64,000 nt of DNA from positions 932,001 through 996,000 of the forward strand of contig NZ_CP116887.1 in the NCBI RefSeq assembly GCF_028421645.1. The letters run 5' to 3'. Made by a program: the position numbers and the translations under genes. Of the stretch, positions 52,410-61,553 are shown piece after piece. The notes below the pieces were generated by a model. It saw only the letters and a program-made list of their open reading frames with translations. It had not been told where the DNA came from and ran no database searches. Numbering within the stretch: position 1 is the first letter of the stretch; the number at the start of each line of letters is the position of its first letter. The DNA comes from Aneurinibacillus sp. Ricciae_BoGa-3. GTDB taxonomy: Bacteria > Bacillota > Bacilli > Aneurinibacillales > Aneurinibacillaceae.

Positions 52410-52446
52410 GCCTGCTCCTCGGATAAAGGGAGCAGGCTTCTTTTCA
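52410..52446. terminator. Bidirectional terminator
   Basis: AAGCCTGCTCC pairs perfectly with GGAGCAGGCTT, followed by CTTTT. Confidence 0.88.
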
Positions 52447-52452
52447 TGAGGT

Positions 52453-53433
52453 TTAGGATTTATCAAGCGCAAGAATGAGCTTTTCTTCGATTTTATGCTC
52501 GCGATACTCCCAACCCGCATAAGAGTCAAGTATTCTTAAATCATCGTTTAAGTGTACAATCGCCATAAAAGCATAGTGCGTCTTGGTTCGATAACGCAGG
52601 TCAATCCACCTTACTTCATACCCAAAATCACGCTTTGTGACGTATACGTACGGGTAGCGTGTGAAGGAAAGGAACGCCTGCACATTCACATCTTGTTTGG
52701 CGGAGGCAATGATTTCATTCTCACCTTTATACACAAAAGTGTCATGCCAGATAATTTGTCCCTGGATCATTTCGCCGACGTAGGAGACGGTATCCGTCTT
52801 CACGACAATTCCCCACCGAGTCCAGAAGAGAGTAGGCAGCAGAACATAATGGCCTGCAACGCCGAGATTTTCTTTTACTTTCTTTACAAGGTGGCGGTAG
52901 GTTAACGCCCGCTGAATGATATACGTAATCATCACGGCGTACACACAGGCGAAAACAATGCCGGGATTTAATCCGGCCCGCCAGAAAACGAATCCTAAAA
53001 GATGAATGCCCATAATAAACGGGTCGAATATATTGATCATGTTAAATGATATCCAACGTTTTGATAAAGGCCGGGTAGCTTGAGTGCCGTACGAGTTAAA
53101 TAGATCGACGGTGACGTGGACGAGAACAGCAATCAACGTCCAAAGTAACAGATGAAGGAACGAAATGCCGGAATGGAAAAGATAAACCCCTCCACTTATA
53201 AGTCCGGTCCACAAGAGCATAGCAGGAATGGAGTGTGAGCGCCCTCGATGATTGCGAATATAACGGGCATTGCCGGTTAACTTCAGCACCGTATCAATAT
53301 CTGGAGCCTGGGAGCCGATAAGCGTTCCAAGAAGAACGGCAGAGGCGAGCCCCGGTGAAGCAGCAACAGCCGGATCCAAATAGGCAAGACCTGCAAGTCC
53401 AAAACCCATTGCAATGTGGGTACCTGTATCCAA
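52453..53433 (-). CDS. Membrane-bound metal-dependent hydrolase (YfhP/YdjM-like)
   Basis: 326 residues. The DUF457/YdjM N-terminal half has several helices and conserved His/Asp residues (MDTGTHIAMGFG, SQAPDIDTV, RGRSHSIP, VHVTVDLFNSYG). The C-terminal half is soluble. Together with divergent mutY it matches the yfhP/yfhQ pair of B. subtilis, where YfhP is a membrane protein of poorly known function. A G-poor GGAGG-like site lies before the ATG. Confidence 0.87.
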   Translation of the reverse strand: MDTGTHIAMGFGLAGLAYLDPAVAASPGLASAVLLGTLIGSQAPDIDTVLKLTGNARYIRNHRGRSHSIPAMLLWTGLISGGVYLFHSGISFLHLLLWTLIAVLVHVTVDLFNSYGTQATRPLSKRWISFNMINIFDPFIMGIHLLGFVFWRAGLNPGIVFACVYAVMITYIIQRALTYRHLVKKVKENLGVAGHYVLLPTLFWTRWGIVVKTDTVSYVGEMIQGQIIWHDTFVYKGENEIIASAKQDVNVQAFLSFTRYPYVYVTKRDFGYEVRWIDLRYRTKTHYAFMAIVHLNDDLRILDSYAGWEYREHKIEEKLILALDKS

Positions 53434-53592
53434 AAAATATTTCCTCCAATTCTAACTGCAAAAGCACCTGACGGGGCTTTTGTTTTTTGATATTCTTTAT
53501 TATAAAGCATCGGTAAAAAAAAGTTTAGCTATTTTACATAAAATCTACAAAGGTCTAAATGAAACCCAATTAGCAGGGGAGAAGCGCAGCAA

Positions 53593-54714
53593 ATGGCAAA
53601 ACAGCACGAACAACAGGAACAGCAGATTGAGCAAATTATAGCGGGATTTGAAATAGGGAAATTTCAGGATAAGCTTTTATATTGGTTTGAACGGGAACAG
53701 CGCAGTCTGCCCTGGCGGCAAAACAGGGATGCCTATCGTGTATGGGTTTCTGAAATTATGCTGCAGCAGACGCGGGTAGATACGGTGATCCCATACTATG
53801 AACGCTTCATGGATAAGTTTCCAACAGTGAATCATTTGGCAGACGCTGAGCTGGAGCAAGTATATAAGCTGTGGGAAGGGCTTGGATACTATTCCAGGGC
53901 ACGTAACCTTCACGCCGCCGTTAAAGAAGTCCAGGAGAATTATGGTGGAATCATTCCGGATGAACCAGACAAAATCCATAAATTGAAAGGGATTGGACCC
54001 TACACGGCGGGGGCCATTCTAAGTATCGCCTATGGCCTGCCTGAGCCGGCAGTAGACGGCAACGTTATGCGTGTGCTGTCCCGCATTTTTCATATTGAAG
54101 AGGATATTGCCAAACCGAAAACGAGGAAATTGTTCGAGGCCCTGGTGCGGGGAATTATATCTGTGCAAAATCCATCTTTTTTTAATCAGGCACTTATGGA
54201 GCTAGGGGCGCTCATCTGCAATCCGCGTTCCCCACGGTGCCATGAATGCCCGGTGTTTGACCACTGCCGGGCCCAAAAGATGGGGATGGAGGATAAGCTT
54301 CCTGTAAAAAGTAAAGCAAAAAAGGGCAAGACTTTAGAAATGGCCGTTGCGCTTGTGCAGGATAAGGAAGGACGCTGGCTTCTGCACAAAAGACCTGAGA
54401 CAGGCCTGCTTGCTAACCTGTGGGAATTTCCGAATACACAAGCAGATGGTGGAGCATCCAAGGAAGTTCTGAGCCAGTTTCTTTTTGAAACATTCGGCGT
54501 AAAAGCGGTGCCCGCTGAGGTCGTGCTGGAGGACACCCACGTATTTTCCCATCTGAAGTGGAATTTAAGTGTATATCAATGCCAGTACTTGGGTATTGAG
54601 GAGTCGATCATACAGCCACCGAGAAGCCGAGCTGCCTGGGTATCAACCCAAGAGCTTGGGAAGTATACGTTCTCCGCTTCCCACAAAAAAATTGCAGCCT
54701 ATGTAAGCCAATGA
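53593..54714 (+). CDS. mutY: A/G-specific adenine glycosylase MutY
   Basis: 373 residues. Helix-hairpin-helix LKGIGPYTAGAI with catalytic Asp in AVDGNVMRV, catalytic Glu in SEIMLQQT, the 4Fe-4S loop CNPRSPRCHECPVFDHC, and a C-terminal NUDIX-like domain that reads 8-oxoG. It removes adenine opposite 8-oxoguanine. AGGGGAG lies upstream. Repeat copy C starts at its stop codon. Confidence 0.95.
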   Translation: MAKQHEQQEQQIEQIIAGFEIGKFQDKLLYWFEREQRSLPWRQNRDAYRVWVSEIMLQQTRVDTVIPYYERFMDKFPTVNHLADAELEQVYKLWEGLGYYSRARNLHAAVKEVQENYGGIIPDEPDKIHKLKGIGPYTAGAILSIAYGLPEPAVDGNVMRVLSRIFHIEEDIAKPKTRKLFEALVRGIISVQNPSFFNQALMELGALICNPRSPRCHECPVFDHCRAQKMGMEDKLPVKSKAKKGKTLEMAVALVQDKEGRWLLHKRPETGLLANLWEFPNTQADGGASKEVLSQFLFETFGVKAVPAEVVLEDTHVFSHLKWNLSVYQCQYLGIEESIIQPPRSRAAWVSTQELGKYTFSASHKKIAAYVSQ

Positions 54715-55003
54715 GAAAAACATCACGGGCCATGCCGCTCTCTCCGTTCCCCTCATAGAAGTTTTTACGGCCGCTTTGTGGACCACGGGCGGACCGGCAA
54801 AACATCTGGGTATCTCAATGATGGAGACAGTTGCCGGTCTTTTTCGCCCTCTGTTCCACACACTCCACAAGGGGAAAGAAAGGTACGGACATGCGCCTCA
54901 CGATGTTTTCCTTGGGTGTTTCGAGACCGGAGGTCCCATTTGAAAAATCGCTCAAGGTACTTCAACATGTTAAAGCAGAATATACGTTCCTTTACGACAA
55001 GAA
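54714..55003 (+). repeat. Modular fold-back repeat, copy C
   Basis: Begins at the mutY stop (GAAAAACATCACGGGCCATG), continues CCGCTCTCTCCGTTCCCC, GCGGACCGGCA, ACATCTGGGTATCTC, TTGCCGGTCTTTTTCGCC, and ends near TTCCTTTACGA. Its two halves are imperfect inverted copies, so it can form a long hairpin. It lacks the 70-nt inner module of copies A and B. It shares with copy A the right-hand extension with GGACC/GGTCC-type stem. Confidence 0.85.
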
Positions 55004-55040
55004 AGCCGCCTCGTATAAAACCGGGCGGCCTCTTTCGTGA
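55002..55040 (-). terminator. Terminator of the BI-1 gene
   Basis: GAAAG(C)CGCC pairs with GGGCGGC(CT)CTTTC with a bulge. It lies just after the stop. Confidence 0.6.
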
Positions 55041-55043
55041 TGC

Positions 55044-55727
55044 TTAATCACGATTCCCAAAAATGCGAAGCAGGTAAAAGAAAAGGTTAATAAAATCTAG
55101 ATAAAGCATTAATGCGCCCATAATCGCCGAGCGCGTTACCACTTCTTCATTTTCATCGCGTACAAATGTGCCGTTTTGTTTAATAATCTGCATGTCATAA
55201 GCGGTGAGCCCCGCAAATATTATCACTCCGGCATAAGTGATGATCCAGGTTAACCCGCTGCTAGCGATGAACATGTTAACTACTGAGGCCAGGACTAATC
55301 CTATTAAGGCCATAAAGAGAATCGATCCCATTTTTGATAGGTCGCGCTTGGTTATGGCTCCGTAGGCGGCGAGCGCACCAAACATGCCGGCTGTAACTAG
55401 GAAAGTTACCCCGATAGATCCCAGGCTGTATACAGAAAACAGCAGCGAGAAAGTTACTCCGTTTAAAGCTGCATAAATGAAAAAGATAAGGGTCGCGGCT
55501 GTCGCTGACATTTTATTGATGCGGGCTGACAAGAAAAAGACAAGGACAAGCTCAGCAATTACGATGCCAAAAAATACACCAGGATGCTGCTGAAAATATG
55601 AAATCACTTTCTGGTTTGACCCAAGCAAGAAAGCTACAATGGCCGTCATCAGGAGCCCGACAAACATCCAGGAAAATACGCGCTGGATATACCGCTGCTG
55701 TGTTCGGACAAGCGTGGCGATATTCAT
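55044..55727 (-). CDS. Bax inhibitor-1/YccA family membrane protein
   Basis: 227 residues and seven helices. The pattern is RVFSWMFVGLLMTAIVAF near the start, ITYAGVIIFAGLTAYDMQII with the helix-6 Asp, and ALMLYLDFINLFFYLLRIFG at the end. These two aspartate regions form the pH-gated calcium leak of B. subtilis YetJ. GGGGGA lies 7 bases before the ATG. Confidence 0.92.
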   Translation of the reverse strand: MNIATLVRTQQRYIQRVFSWMFVGLLMTAIVAFLLGSNQKVISYFQQHPGVFFGIVIAELVLVFFLSARINKMSATAATLIFFIYAALNGVTFSLLFSVYSLGSIGVTFLVTAGMFGALAAYGAITKRDLSKMGSILFMALIGLVLASVVNMFIASSGLTWIITYAGVIIFAGLTAYDMQIIKQNGTFVRDENEEVVTRSAIMGALMLYLDFINLFFYLLRIFGNRD

Positions 55728-55803
55728 TTTCCATTCCCCCTTTTCGAAAGTACATCCTATTTATATTTTACGATACCCACAACACATTAGTTTCAACAAA
55801 AAT

Positions 55804-55838
55804 AAAAAAAAGCCTTCCAGATAGGAAAGCTTTTTGGA
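55804..55838. terminator. Bidirectional terminator
   Basis: AAAAAGCCTTCC pairs with GGAAAGCTTTTT with one mismatch. It follows sodA. Confidence 0.75.
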
Positions 55839-55846
55839 TCGTTCAC

Positions 55847-56458
55847 TTATTTGGCTGAAGCAAAACGTTTGTTAACTTCATCCCAATTGATGGTGTTCCA
55901 CCAAGCGGATATGTAGTCAGGGCGCTTGTTTTGGTATTTTAAGTAGTAGGCATGCTCCCATACGTCGAGACCGAGTACAGGTGTTTTGCCGTCCATTAAC
56001 GGATTATCCTGGTTTGGTGTGCTTGTGATAGCCAGCTTGCCGTTATCAACGACCACCCATGCCCAGCCGCTTCCAAAACGAGTAGCTGCAGCTTTAGCGA
56101 ACTCTTCTTTCATTTTGTCAAAGCTGCCAAACGCTTCGTTAATAGCATTCGCAATGTCACCGGTGGGGGCGCCACCGCCATTTGGTTTCATGATTTCCCA
56201 GAACATGCTGTGGTTGTAGTGTCCGCCACCGTTGTTGCGAACAGCCGTACGGATGTTTTCAGGAACGCTATTGATATTTTTCATTAAATCTTCAATGCTT
56301 TTGCTTGCAAGCTCTGCATTGCCTTCAACAGCAGCATTCAAATTGTTCACGTAGGTTGCATGGTGGCGATCATGGTGAATCTCCATTGTTTTTGCATCGA
56401 TATGAGGTTCAAGCGCGTCAAAAGAATAAGGTAGAGCTGGTAATTCGAATTTTGCCAT
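55847..56458 (-). CDS. sodA: Superoxide dismutase, Mn/Fe family
   Basis: 203 residues. Metal ligands are in [11 protein letters not shown] (first His), HYNHSMFW (second His) and LDVWEHAYY (Asp and third His). The Gly-Gly pair GGGHYNHS and the WAWVVV stretch fit the Mn-type of bacilli. It converts superoxide to peroxide and oxygen. AAGGAGG lies before the ATG. Confidence 0.95.
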   Translation of the reverse strand: MAKFELPALPYSFDALEPHIDAKTMEIHHDRHHATYVNNLNAAVEGNAELASKSIEDLMKNINSVPENIRTAVRNNGGGHYNHSMFWEIMKPNGGGAPTGDIANAINEAFGSFDKMKEEFAKAAATRFGSGWAWVVVDNGKLAITSTPNQDNPLMDGKTPVLGLDVWEHAYYLKYQNKRPDYISAWWNTINWDEVNKRFASAK

Positions 56459-56584
56459 CTTTATAACTCCTCCTTGTTAATTATCGTTCCTTACTTGTAT
56501 TGCACATCATTAATTATATCGCATCATATTCAGAATACAATACAATACAGATTAAAAAGTATATTAACCAATTGTTAACCTGGT

Positions 56585-56809
56585 TTAATCATATATGACA
56601 CGCGAGCTATGATCCCAGCCGCCTCTGTCATGTGGAACTCCACCCCTTGTTTCAATCTCCTTTATGATGTTTCCGTGAAAACTGACGCCTTCTGCGTTTA
56701 GGTAATGGACTGCATTACTCATGAGGTCATGATGGTAGAGGAGTTCATTCATACTCCAATCTTGCAGCGGAACAGTTTCCAGCGTATCTAATTTTCGCCC
56801 TATGTACAC
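56585..56809 (-). CDS. Hypothetical protein
   Basis: 74 residues, soluble: LQDWSMNELLYHHDLMSNAV, HYLNAEGVSFHGNIIKEIE, then a His/Asp/Gly-rich tail. GTG start with a weak ribosome site (GAGTGAG). No family recognised. It may be a bacilli-specific small protein. Confidence 0.6.
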   Translation of the reverse strand: MYIGRKLDTLETVPLQDWSMNELLYHHDLMSNAVHYLNAEGVSFHGNIIKEIETRGGVPHDRGGWDHSSRVIYD

Positions 56810-57081
56810 ATTGGCTCACTCTTCGCCCGCGGCAGCGAGTGTTCCCTCCCTTCACTTTTTTACCTAACCATTCCTTACACAGATTAACTGCGCTTGAAAC
56901 CACTTAAAAATTTTCTTTCATAGCATGCTTGATTTCATGATTTTTCATGCAGGAGACGGCTATATTGCGTCTTTCTATAGATTTCCATAAATCTTACATA
57001 AAAATACAAAAATATGACAGGTTTTCTCTCGTCAATTCGTGAATATAGATAAGTATTAGAAGAAGGAAGAGGGGCGGGTTT

Positions 57082-57399
57082 ATGTACTCATTAGAAGATG
57101 TTCTCTCATGGGAAGCGGAAATGTCGGATTCTTTGGGCAAAGACAGAGAAAAACTGCTTATGTACCGCTTTATTCAAAGAGACTTAAAGCTTCGCCGCCA
57201 GGTATCTCTACTGGAAGAGGATGAGAACCCCGTTGCCCTGCAACAACTGGATGACACCATTGGCCGTGTGCAGGAGGCTATAAACGAATTGGAACAAAGC
57301 ATGGCGTTCAAAGCCGGGGCAGTGGAACAAATGTATCACCAGTGGACAAAACTGCTTAGCCAGAAATTAGTTTCAGACACAATAGATCGTTCTGGGTAA
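57082..57399 (+). CDS. Coiled-coil protein, possibly YgaB-like
   Basis: 105 residues, nearly all helical and charged: LSWEAEMSDSLGKDREKLLM at the start, then RVQEAINELEQSM. AGAGGGG lies 9 bases before the ATG. Its position before ygaC- and ygaD-like genes matches ygaB in B. subtilis, and the composition is compatible, but sequence identity is not obvious. Confidence 0.65.
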   Translation: MYSLEDVLSWEAEMSDSLGKDREKLLMYRFIQRDLKLRRQVSLLEEDENPVALQQLDDTIGRVQEAINELEQSMAFKAGAVEQMYHQWTKLLSQKLVSDTIDRSG

Positions 57400-57423
57400 T
57401 CAGATGTCATGTAACTTATAAGG

Positions 57424-57458
57424 CGACTAAAAGCAGCACAGCATCGTGCTGCTTTTAA
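57424..57458 (+). terminator. Terminator
   Basis: AAAAGCAGCAC pairs perfectly with GTGCTGCTTTT. Confidence 0.85.
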
Positions 57459-57539
57459 CTTTTGGTTAGGAGTTCATAGCGACATTTTATAGTAGGTAGT
57501 GTAAAATAATAAGAGACGAAATTCAGGGAGGACACAGAC

Positions 57540-57950
57540 GTGCTAATACGTTCGTTTCGCTTGGGAGACTACGCTCATATTTCAAGAATATGGGAAGATA
57601 CAGGACTGGAACAGACAGAGACAGAAACGATTGATGCCTTAGCCAAACAGTTGGCCTGGGATAGTGAACTGGTAATGATAGCAGAATATGAAGAGAAAGT
57701 CGTGGGGGTTATTGTTGGAACGATTGACGGCAGCCGGGGATATTTTTACCGGTTAGCGGTTGACCCCGCGTACCAGCGCCATGGCGTAGGGCGCAAGCTG
57801 GTAGAAGCTCTAGAGAAACGTTTTAAAGAAAAAGGGGTAAACCGTGTATTTATTATGGTAAATCAGGATAATAAGAAAGTTATCCCTTTTTATCATTCGC
57901 TCGGCTATGAGGTAAAGGAATATATAAACTTGAGCAAGAAAATCAACTAA
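57540..57950 (+). CDS. GNAT-family N-acetyltransferase
   Basis: 136 residues. Acetyl-CoA loop RLAVDPAYQRHGVGRKLVEALE and the C-terminal NKKVIPFYHSLGYEV strand-helix are typical. Substrate unknown. GTG start 8 bases after GGGAGG. It lies 22 bp before the next gene. Confidence 0.85.
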   Translation: MLIRSFRLGDYAHISRIWEDTGLEQTETETIDALAKQLAWDSELVMIAEYEEKVVGVIVGTIDGSRGYFYRLAVDPAYQRHGVGRKLVEALEKRFKEKGVNRVFIMVNQDNKKVIPFYHSLGYEVKEYINLSKKIN

Positions 57951-57972
57951 CAGCAACAGAAAGGAGAGCGCG

Positions 57973-58500
57973 ATGACGTCGCCCGGTACTCCATTACGCA
58001 TCGAAAGCTATAAGCACGACCAATCTTTCCACCGTTCCTGGGATAAAACCCTGCTTTTGCACGTAAGCGATGCTGTGCTGATTGGTGGAAACGATAATGT
58101 TCGGGTTACGGAATCAGACGGGCGGGAATGGCGGACGCGCGAACCGGCTATCTGTACATTTGGCCGTGGACAATGGTTTAACACAATTGCCATGATCCGC
58201 CCGGATGGAATTTATTATTACTGTAATATAGGATCACCTTTTTCCATGCGTAATGACCTTCTTACATATATCGACTATGATCTCGATGTCAAAGTATATC
58301 CTGACATGAGTTATAATATTCTTGATAAGGAAGAATTTGCGCTGCATGGCCGTTTAATGAAATATCCTGATGATGTCATTAAGCTTGTTTATCAGGGCGT
58401 TCAGGAAGTGGTTACGTGGATCCAGGAGAAACGTGGACCTTTCCATCCAGGTTTTGTAGAACGCTGGTACGAACGATATCTTCAATTTCCAAATCGTTAA
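57973..58500 (+). CDS. DUF402 nucleoside tri-/diphosphate phosphatase (YgaC/Ntdp-like)
   Basis: 175 residues of UPF0374. The DUF402 barrel holds RREP-like acidic/basic residues, FNTIAMIRPDGIYYYCNIGSP, and the metal-binding YIDYDLDVKVYPD. Family members hydrolyse nucleoside tri- and diphosphates. AAAGGAG precedes the ATG. With the following ABC gene it matches ygaC-ygaD. Confidence 0.9.
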   Translation: MTSPGTPLRIESYKHDQSFHRSWDKTLLLHVSDAVLIGGNDNVRVTESDGREWRTREPAICTFGRGQWFNTIAMIRPDGIYYYCNIGSPFSMRNDLLTYIDYDLDVKVYPDMSYNILDKEEFALHGRLMKYPDDVIKLVYQGVQEVVTWIQEKRGPFHPGFVERWYERYLQFPNR

Positions 58501-58551
58501 AACTCCTTTTCTTTTGGAAGGGAGTTTTTTATTAGTAAAGGTGTGATTTAA

Positions 58552-60297
58552 GTGGATAGCATTCGCCGCTATATGAAATTCGTAAAACCGTACTGGAAGC
58601 TTATTGCAGCAACCATTGTTATCGGGATTCTTAAGTTTGGAATTCCGCTTGTGCTGCCGATGCTGCTTAAATATGTGGTGGATGACTTGCTGCTTGGCCA
58701 CCAGACAGCACAGCAGAAAATAAATACCCTTATGTACGTAATGGGGAGCGCATTCATTCTTTTTACTGTGGTCCGTTTTCCTGTCGAATACTGGCGTCAG
58801 TTTTTTGCCCAGCAGGTTTCTAACAAGGTGCTTTATGATATTCGTGACCGCGCCTTTCATCATATACAGAGGCTTTCTTTGCGGTACTTTCACAATCACA
58901 AAGCCGGGGAGATTATTTCCCGGGTCATTAATGATGTGGAGCAGACGAAGTCATTTGTAGATACAGGTCTCATGAATATTTGGCTGGATTTAACAACTAT
59001 CTTACTTGCACTTGGCATTATGGTATCGATGGATGGGTGGCTAACACTTATCTCTATATCTATGTTTCCTTTCTACGGTTTCTCCGTAAAGTACTTCTAT
59101 ACGAAGCTGCGAAGATTAACCCGGGTTCGGTCGCAGGCACTTGCCAATCTGCAGGCGCACCTCCACGAACGGGTTCAGGGTGTGCCGGTGATTAAAAGCT
59201 TCGCACTGGAAGATCATGAACAGAAGCAGTTTGATAAGCGAAACAAAACATTTCTAGAGAAGGCGCTCGACCAGACAAGCTGGAATGCCCAGACATTTGC
59301 TGTGGTAAATACCATTACCGATATTGCTCCGTTGCTTGTGATTACTTTTGCAGGCTATCAAGTATTGAATGGCCATCTTACAGTTGGCTCAATGGTGGCA
59401 TTTTATGCTTATCTGGACAGATTGTATGCACCCCTTAGGCGCCTGATAAACTCCTCCACAACACTTACACAGGCTATAGCATCAATGGATAGGCTGTTTG
59501 AATTTTTTGATGCGCCCTATGATATTGAGGATAAGCCTGGTGCGATGGAATTGAAAAAAGTTGCAGGACATGTTGTTTTTGATAACGTTCGCTTTCGCTA
59601 TACAGAGGAAAGGGATGATGTATTAAAGGGCATCTCACTTGAAGTGGAGCCAGGACAAACGGTTGCTCTGGTGGGAATGAGTGGAGGGGGGAAATCCTCG
59701 CTTATCAGCTTAATTCCCCGCTTTTACGACGTAACAGGAGGCAGTCTGTCCATTGATGGGCATGATGTGCGAGATGTTACGATGCCAAGTTTGCGCAACC
59801 AGATTGGCATCGTGCTGCAGGATAACATCCTGTTTAGTGATTCTATCAGGGAAAATATACTGATGGGCAATCCGGCTGCCAATGAAGAGGAGATGATGGC
59901 AGCGGCTAAAGCGGCCAACGCCCATGATTTTATTATGGAGCTTGCGGATGGGTATGGGACGGAGATTGGCGAGCGCGGCGTTAAACTTTCCGGAGGGCAA
60001 AAACAGCGGATTGCCATTGCACGGGTTTTTTTGAAAAACCCCCAAATCCTTATTTTAGACGAAGCCACATCAGCCCTGGATTTAGAATCAGAGCACCTCA
60101 TCCAGCAGTCACTTGACCACCTCGCTAAGGATCGCACTACCTTTATTGTCGCACACCGCCTTTCCACGATTACGCATGCAGACAAGATCGTCTTGATCGA
60201 GAACGGGGAAATAAAAGAAGAAGGTACGCACCATGAACTCATGCAGGCTGAGGGAGCCTACCACCGTTTGTTTACCGTGCAGAATCTAGAAGAATAG
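58552..60297 (+). CDS. ABC exporter, half-transporter (YgaD-like)
   Basis: 581 residues. A six-helix membrane domain (about 1-310) is fused to an ATPase: Walker A GMSGGGKSS, Q-loop, signature LSGGQKQR, Walker B ILILDEATSALD, H-loop IVAHRLST. A homodimeric lipid or drug exporter of the MsbA/Sav1866 type. GTG start after AAAGGTG. 51 bp downstream of the Ntdp gene. Confidence 0.93.
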   Translation: MDSIRRYMKFVKPYWKLIAATIVIGILKFGIPLVLPMLLKYVVDDLLLGHQTAQQKINTLMYVMGSAFILFTVVRFPVEYWRQFFAQQVSNKVLYDIRDRAFHHIQRLSLRYFHNHKAGEIISRVINDVEQTKSFVDTGLMNIWLDLTTILLALGIMVSMDGWLTLISISMFPFYGFSVKYFYTKLRRLTRVRSQALANLQAHLHERVQGVPVIKSFALEDHEQKQFDKRNKTFLEKALDQTSWNAQTFAVVNTITDIAPLLVITFAGYQVLNGHLTVGSMVAFYAYLDRLYAPLRRLINSSTTLTQAIASMDRLFEFFDAPYDIEDKPGAMELKKVAGHVVFDNVRFRYTEERDDVLKGISLEVEPGQTVALVGMSGGGKSSLISLIPRFYDVTGGSLSIDGHDVRDVTMPSLRNQIGIVLQDNILFSDSIRENILMGNPAANEEEMMAAAKAANAHDFIMELADGYGTEIGERGVKLSGGQKQRIAIARVFLKNPQILILDEATSALDLESEHLIQQSLDHLAKDRTTFIVAHRLSTITHADKIVLIENGEIKEEGTHHELMQAEGAYHRLFTVQNLEE

Positions 60298-60298
60298 C

Positions 60299-60335
60299 GA
60301 AGAAAAGGACCGCGCTTGCTTGGTCCTTTTCTTAT
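60299..60335. terminator. Bidirectional terminator
   Basis: AAGAAAAGGACC pairs perfectly with GGTCCTTTTCTT between convergent genes. Confidence 0.9.
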
Positions 60336-61399
60336 TCCTCTTCAGGTATGTGCGTTTGGAAAGAGTGAACCAATTTATCCAGGTGTTCAAGCTGAACTGA
60401 ATACTCCATAATTTCGGCTACAATAGGAAATAGATGCCGCCAACCGTTGTCATCCTCGTGACCAGCAGCGTTTTTATCAGCGGGGTATAGGGACATAAAT
60501 TCATCCATCAGATGTTCGTTCTTCTCAGCAATCGTCTCTGGAATATGCCACGACTCCCTAACCTTTAATAATCCTTGGTAGGTCATCAAAATGCTTTTGT
60601 GGTATTCGGTTAAATCGGTCAATTGCTGCTGGATGATCGGAAACAGATAGTGCGTCGTTTCAAAAGAAGAGAAAATATGGCGTTCCAAAGTTCGAAGCAT
60701 ATCCATTTCTTTGTGTAATACTGTAATCATCTGTTTAAACAGCACCCGTTTCTTGGAACGGGAGTAAGTAACTTTGCGAAAGCGGGTTTTCTCTTCCGTA
60801 TACATATCAAAAAGCGTTTCAACCTTTTTAAGTCCGGATTTAACCTTTTCTTTTTCCTCTCTAAATGCTCTTTCATCCATCTCGTTATTTATTAAGGTGC
60901 GCAGTAGCAGTGAAAATTTATCGGCAAGTTCATGAATCTCGTTAAAGAGGCGTTTCTCATACCTCGGTGGAATGAAGATAGCGTTGACTACGGCTGCAGA
61001 TAGAATGCCGATAACATTAAGAAAAAACCGGTTCCATGCAAATTGCCAATAGTTCCCTGTTGTGAGCTCCATCACGGATACAACGGTAATGACGCTTAAT
61101 ACAAGGCTGTCATGCAGCTTTAGCTTAAGATTAATGATAATCACCAGCATCACTACCAGGCCGACCACAATCGGCTGCGGCCCTAAGAAGTAAGTGGCAG
61201 TTACCCCGATGACCGCGCCGATAATATTGGCCTCGAATTGTTCCCGAAGTTGTATGACGGTGCGATAAACGGTTGGCTGAATGCTTAGGGTAGCTGCCAC
61301 TGCGGCAATCACCGGCGTATTTAACTGGAATAAATCACAGACGAATAAAGCCACGATCAGGGCAATCCCTGTCTTAACGATTCGTGCTCCGACTCTCAT
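60332..61399 (-). CDS. Aromatic acid exporter family membrane protein (YgaE-like)
   Basis: 355 residues. About six N-terminal helices (ArAE/DUF939: RIVKTGIALIVALFVCDLF, AAVAATLSIQPTVYRT, EANIIGAVIGV) are followed by a long helical cytoplasmic domain from about residue 165. Convergent with the ygaD-like gene, as is ygaE in B. subtilis. Transport activity is inferred from the family only. AGGAGG precedes the ATG. Confidence 0.87.
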   Translation of the reverse strand: MRVGARIVKTGIALIVALFVCDLFQLNTPVIAAVAATLSIQPTVYRTVIQLREQFEANIIGAVIGVTATYFLGPQPIVVGLVVMLVIIINLKLKLHDSLVLSVITVVSVMELTTGNYWQFAWNRFFLNVIGILSAAVVNAIFIPPRYEKRLFNEIHELADKFSLLLRTLINNEMDERAFREEKEKVKSGLKKVETLFDMYTEEKTRFRKVTYSRSKKRVLFKQMITVLHKEMDMLRTLERHIFSSFETTHYLFPIIQQQLTDLTEYHKSILMTYQGLLKVRESWHIPETIAEKNEHLMDEFMSLYPADKNAAGHEDDNGWRHLFPIVAEIMEYSVQLEHLDKLVHSFQTHIPEEE

Positions 61400-61462
61400 A
61401 GGACCTCCTAAAAGACGTAAAGGCGCATCTATATCTATTGTATATTACCACGGAAAAATGAA

Positions 61463-61500
61463 AAAGCAACCACCCCGGGAAGGGGCGGCTGCTTGCGGTG
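61463..61500 (-). terminator. Terminator of the glutamate synthase gene
   Basis: AAGCAGCCGCCCC pairs with GGGGTGGTTGCTT (two wobbles), followed by T on the minus strand. Confidence 0.75.
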
Positions 61501-61553
61501 GTAAACTCACACACCAGTGAGAAACTGCAGCTGGTAGCTAATATACAATGAAA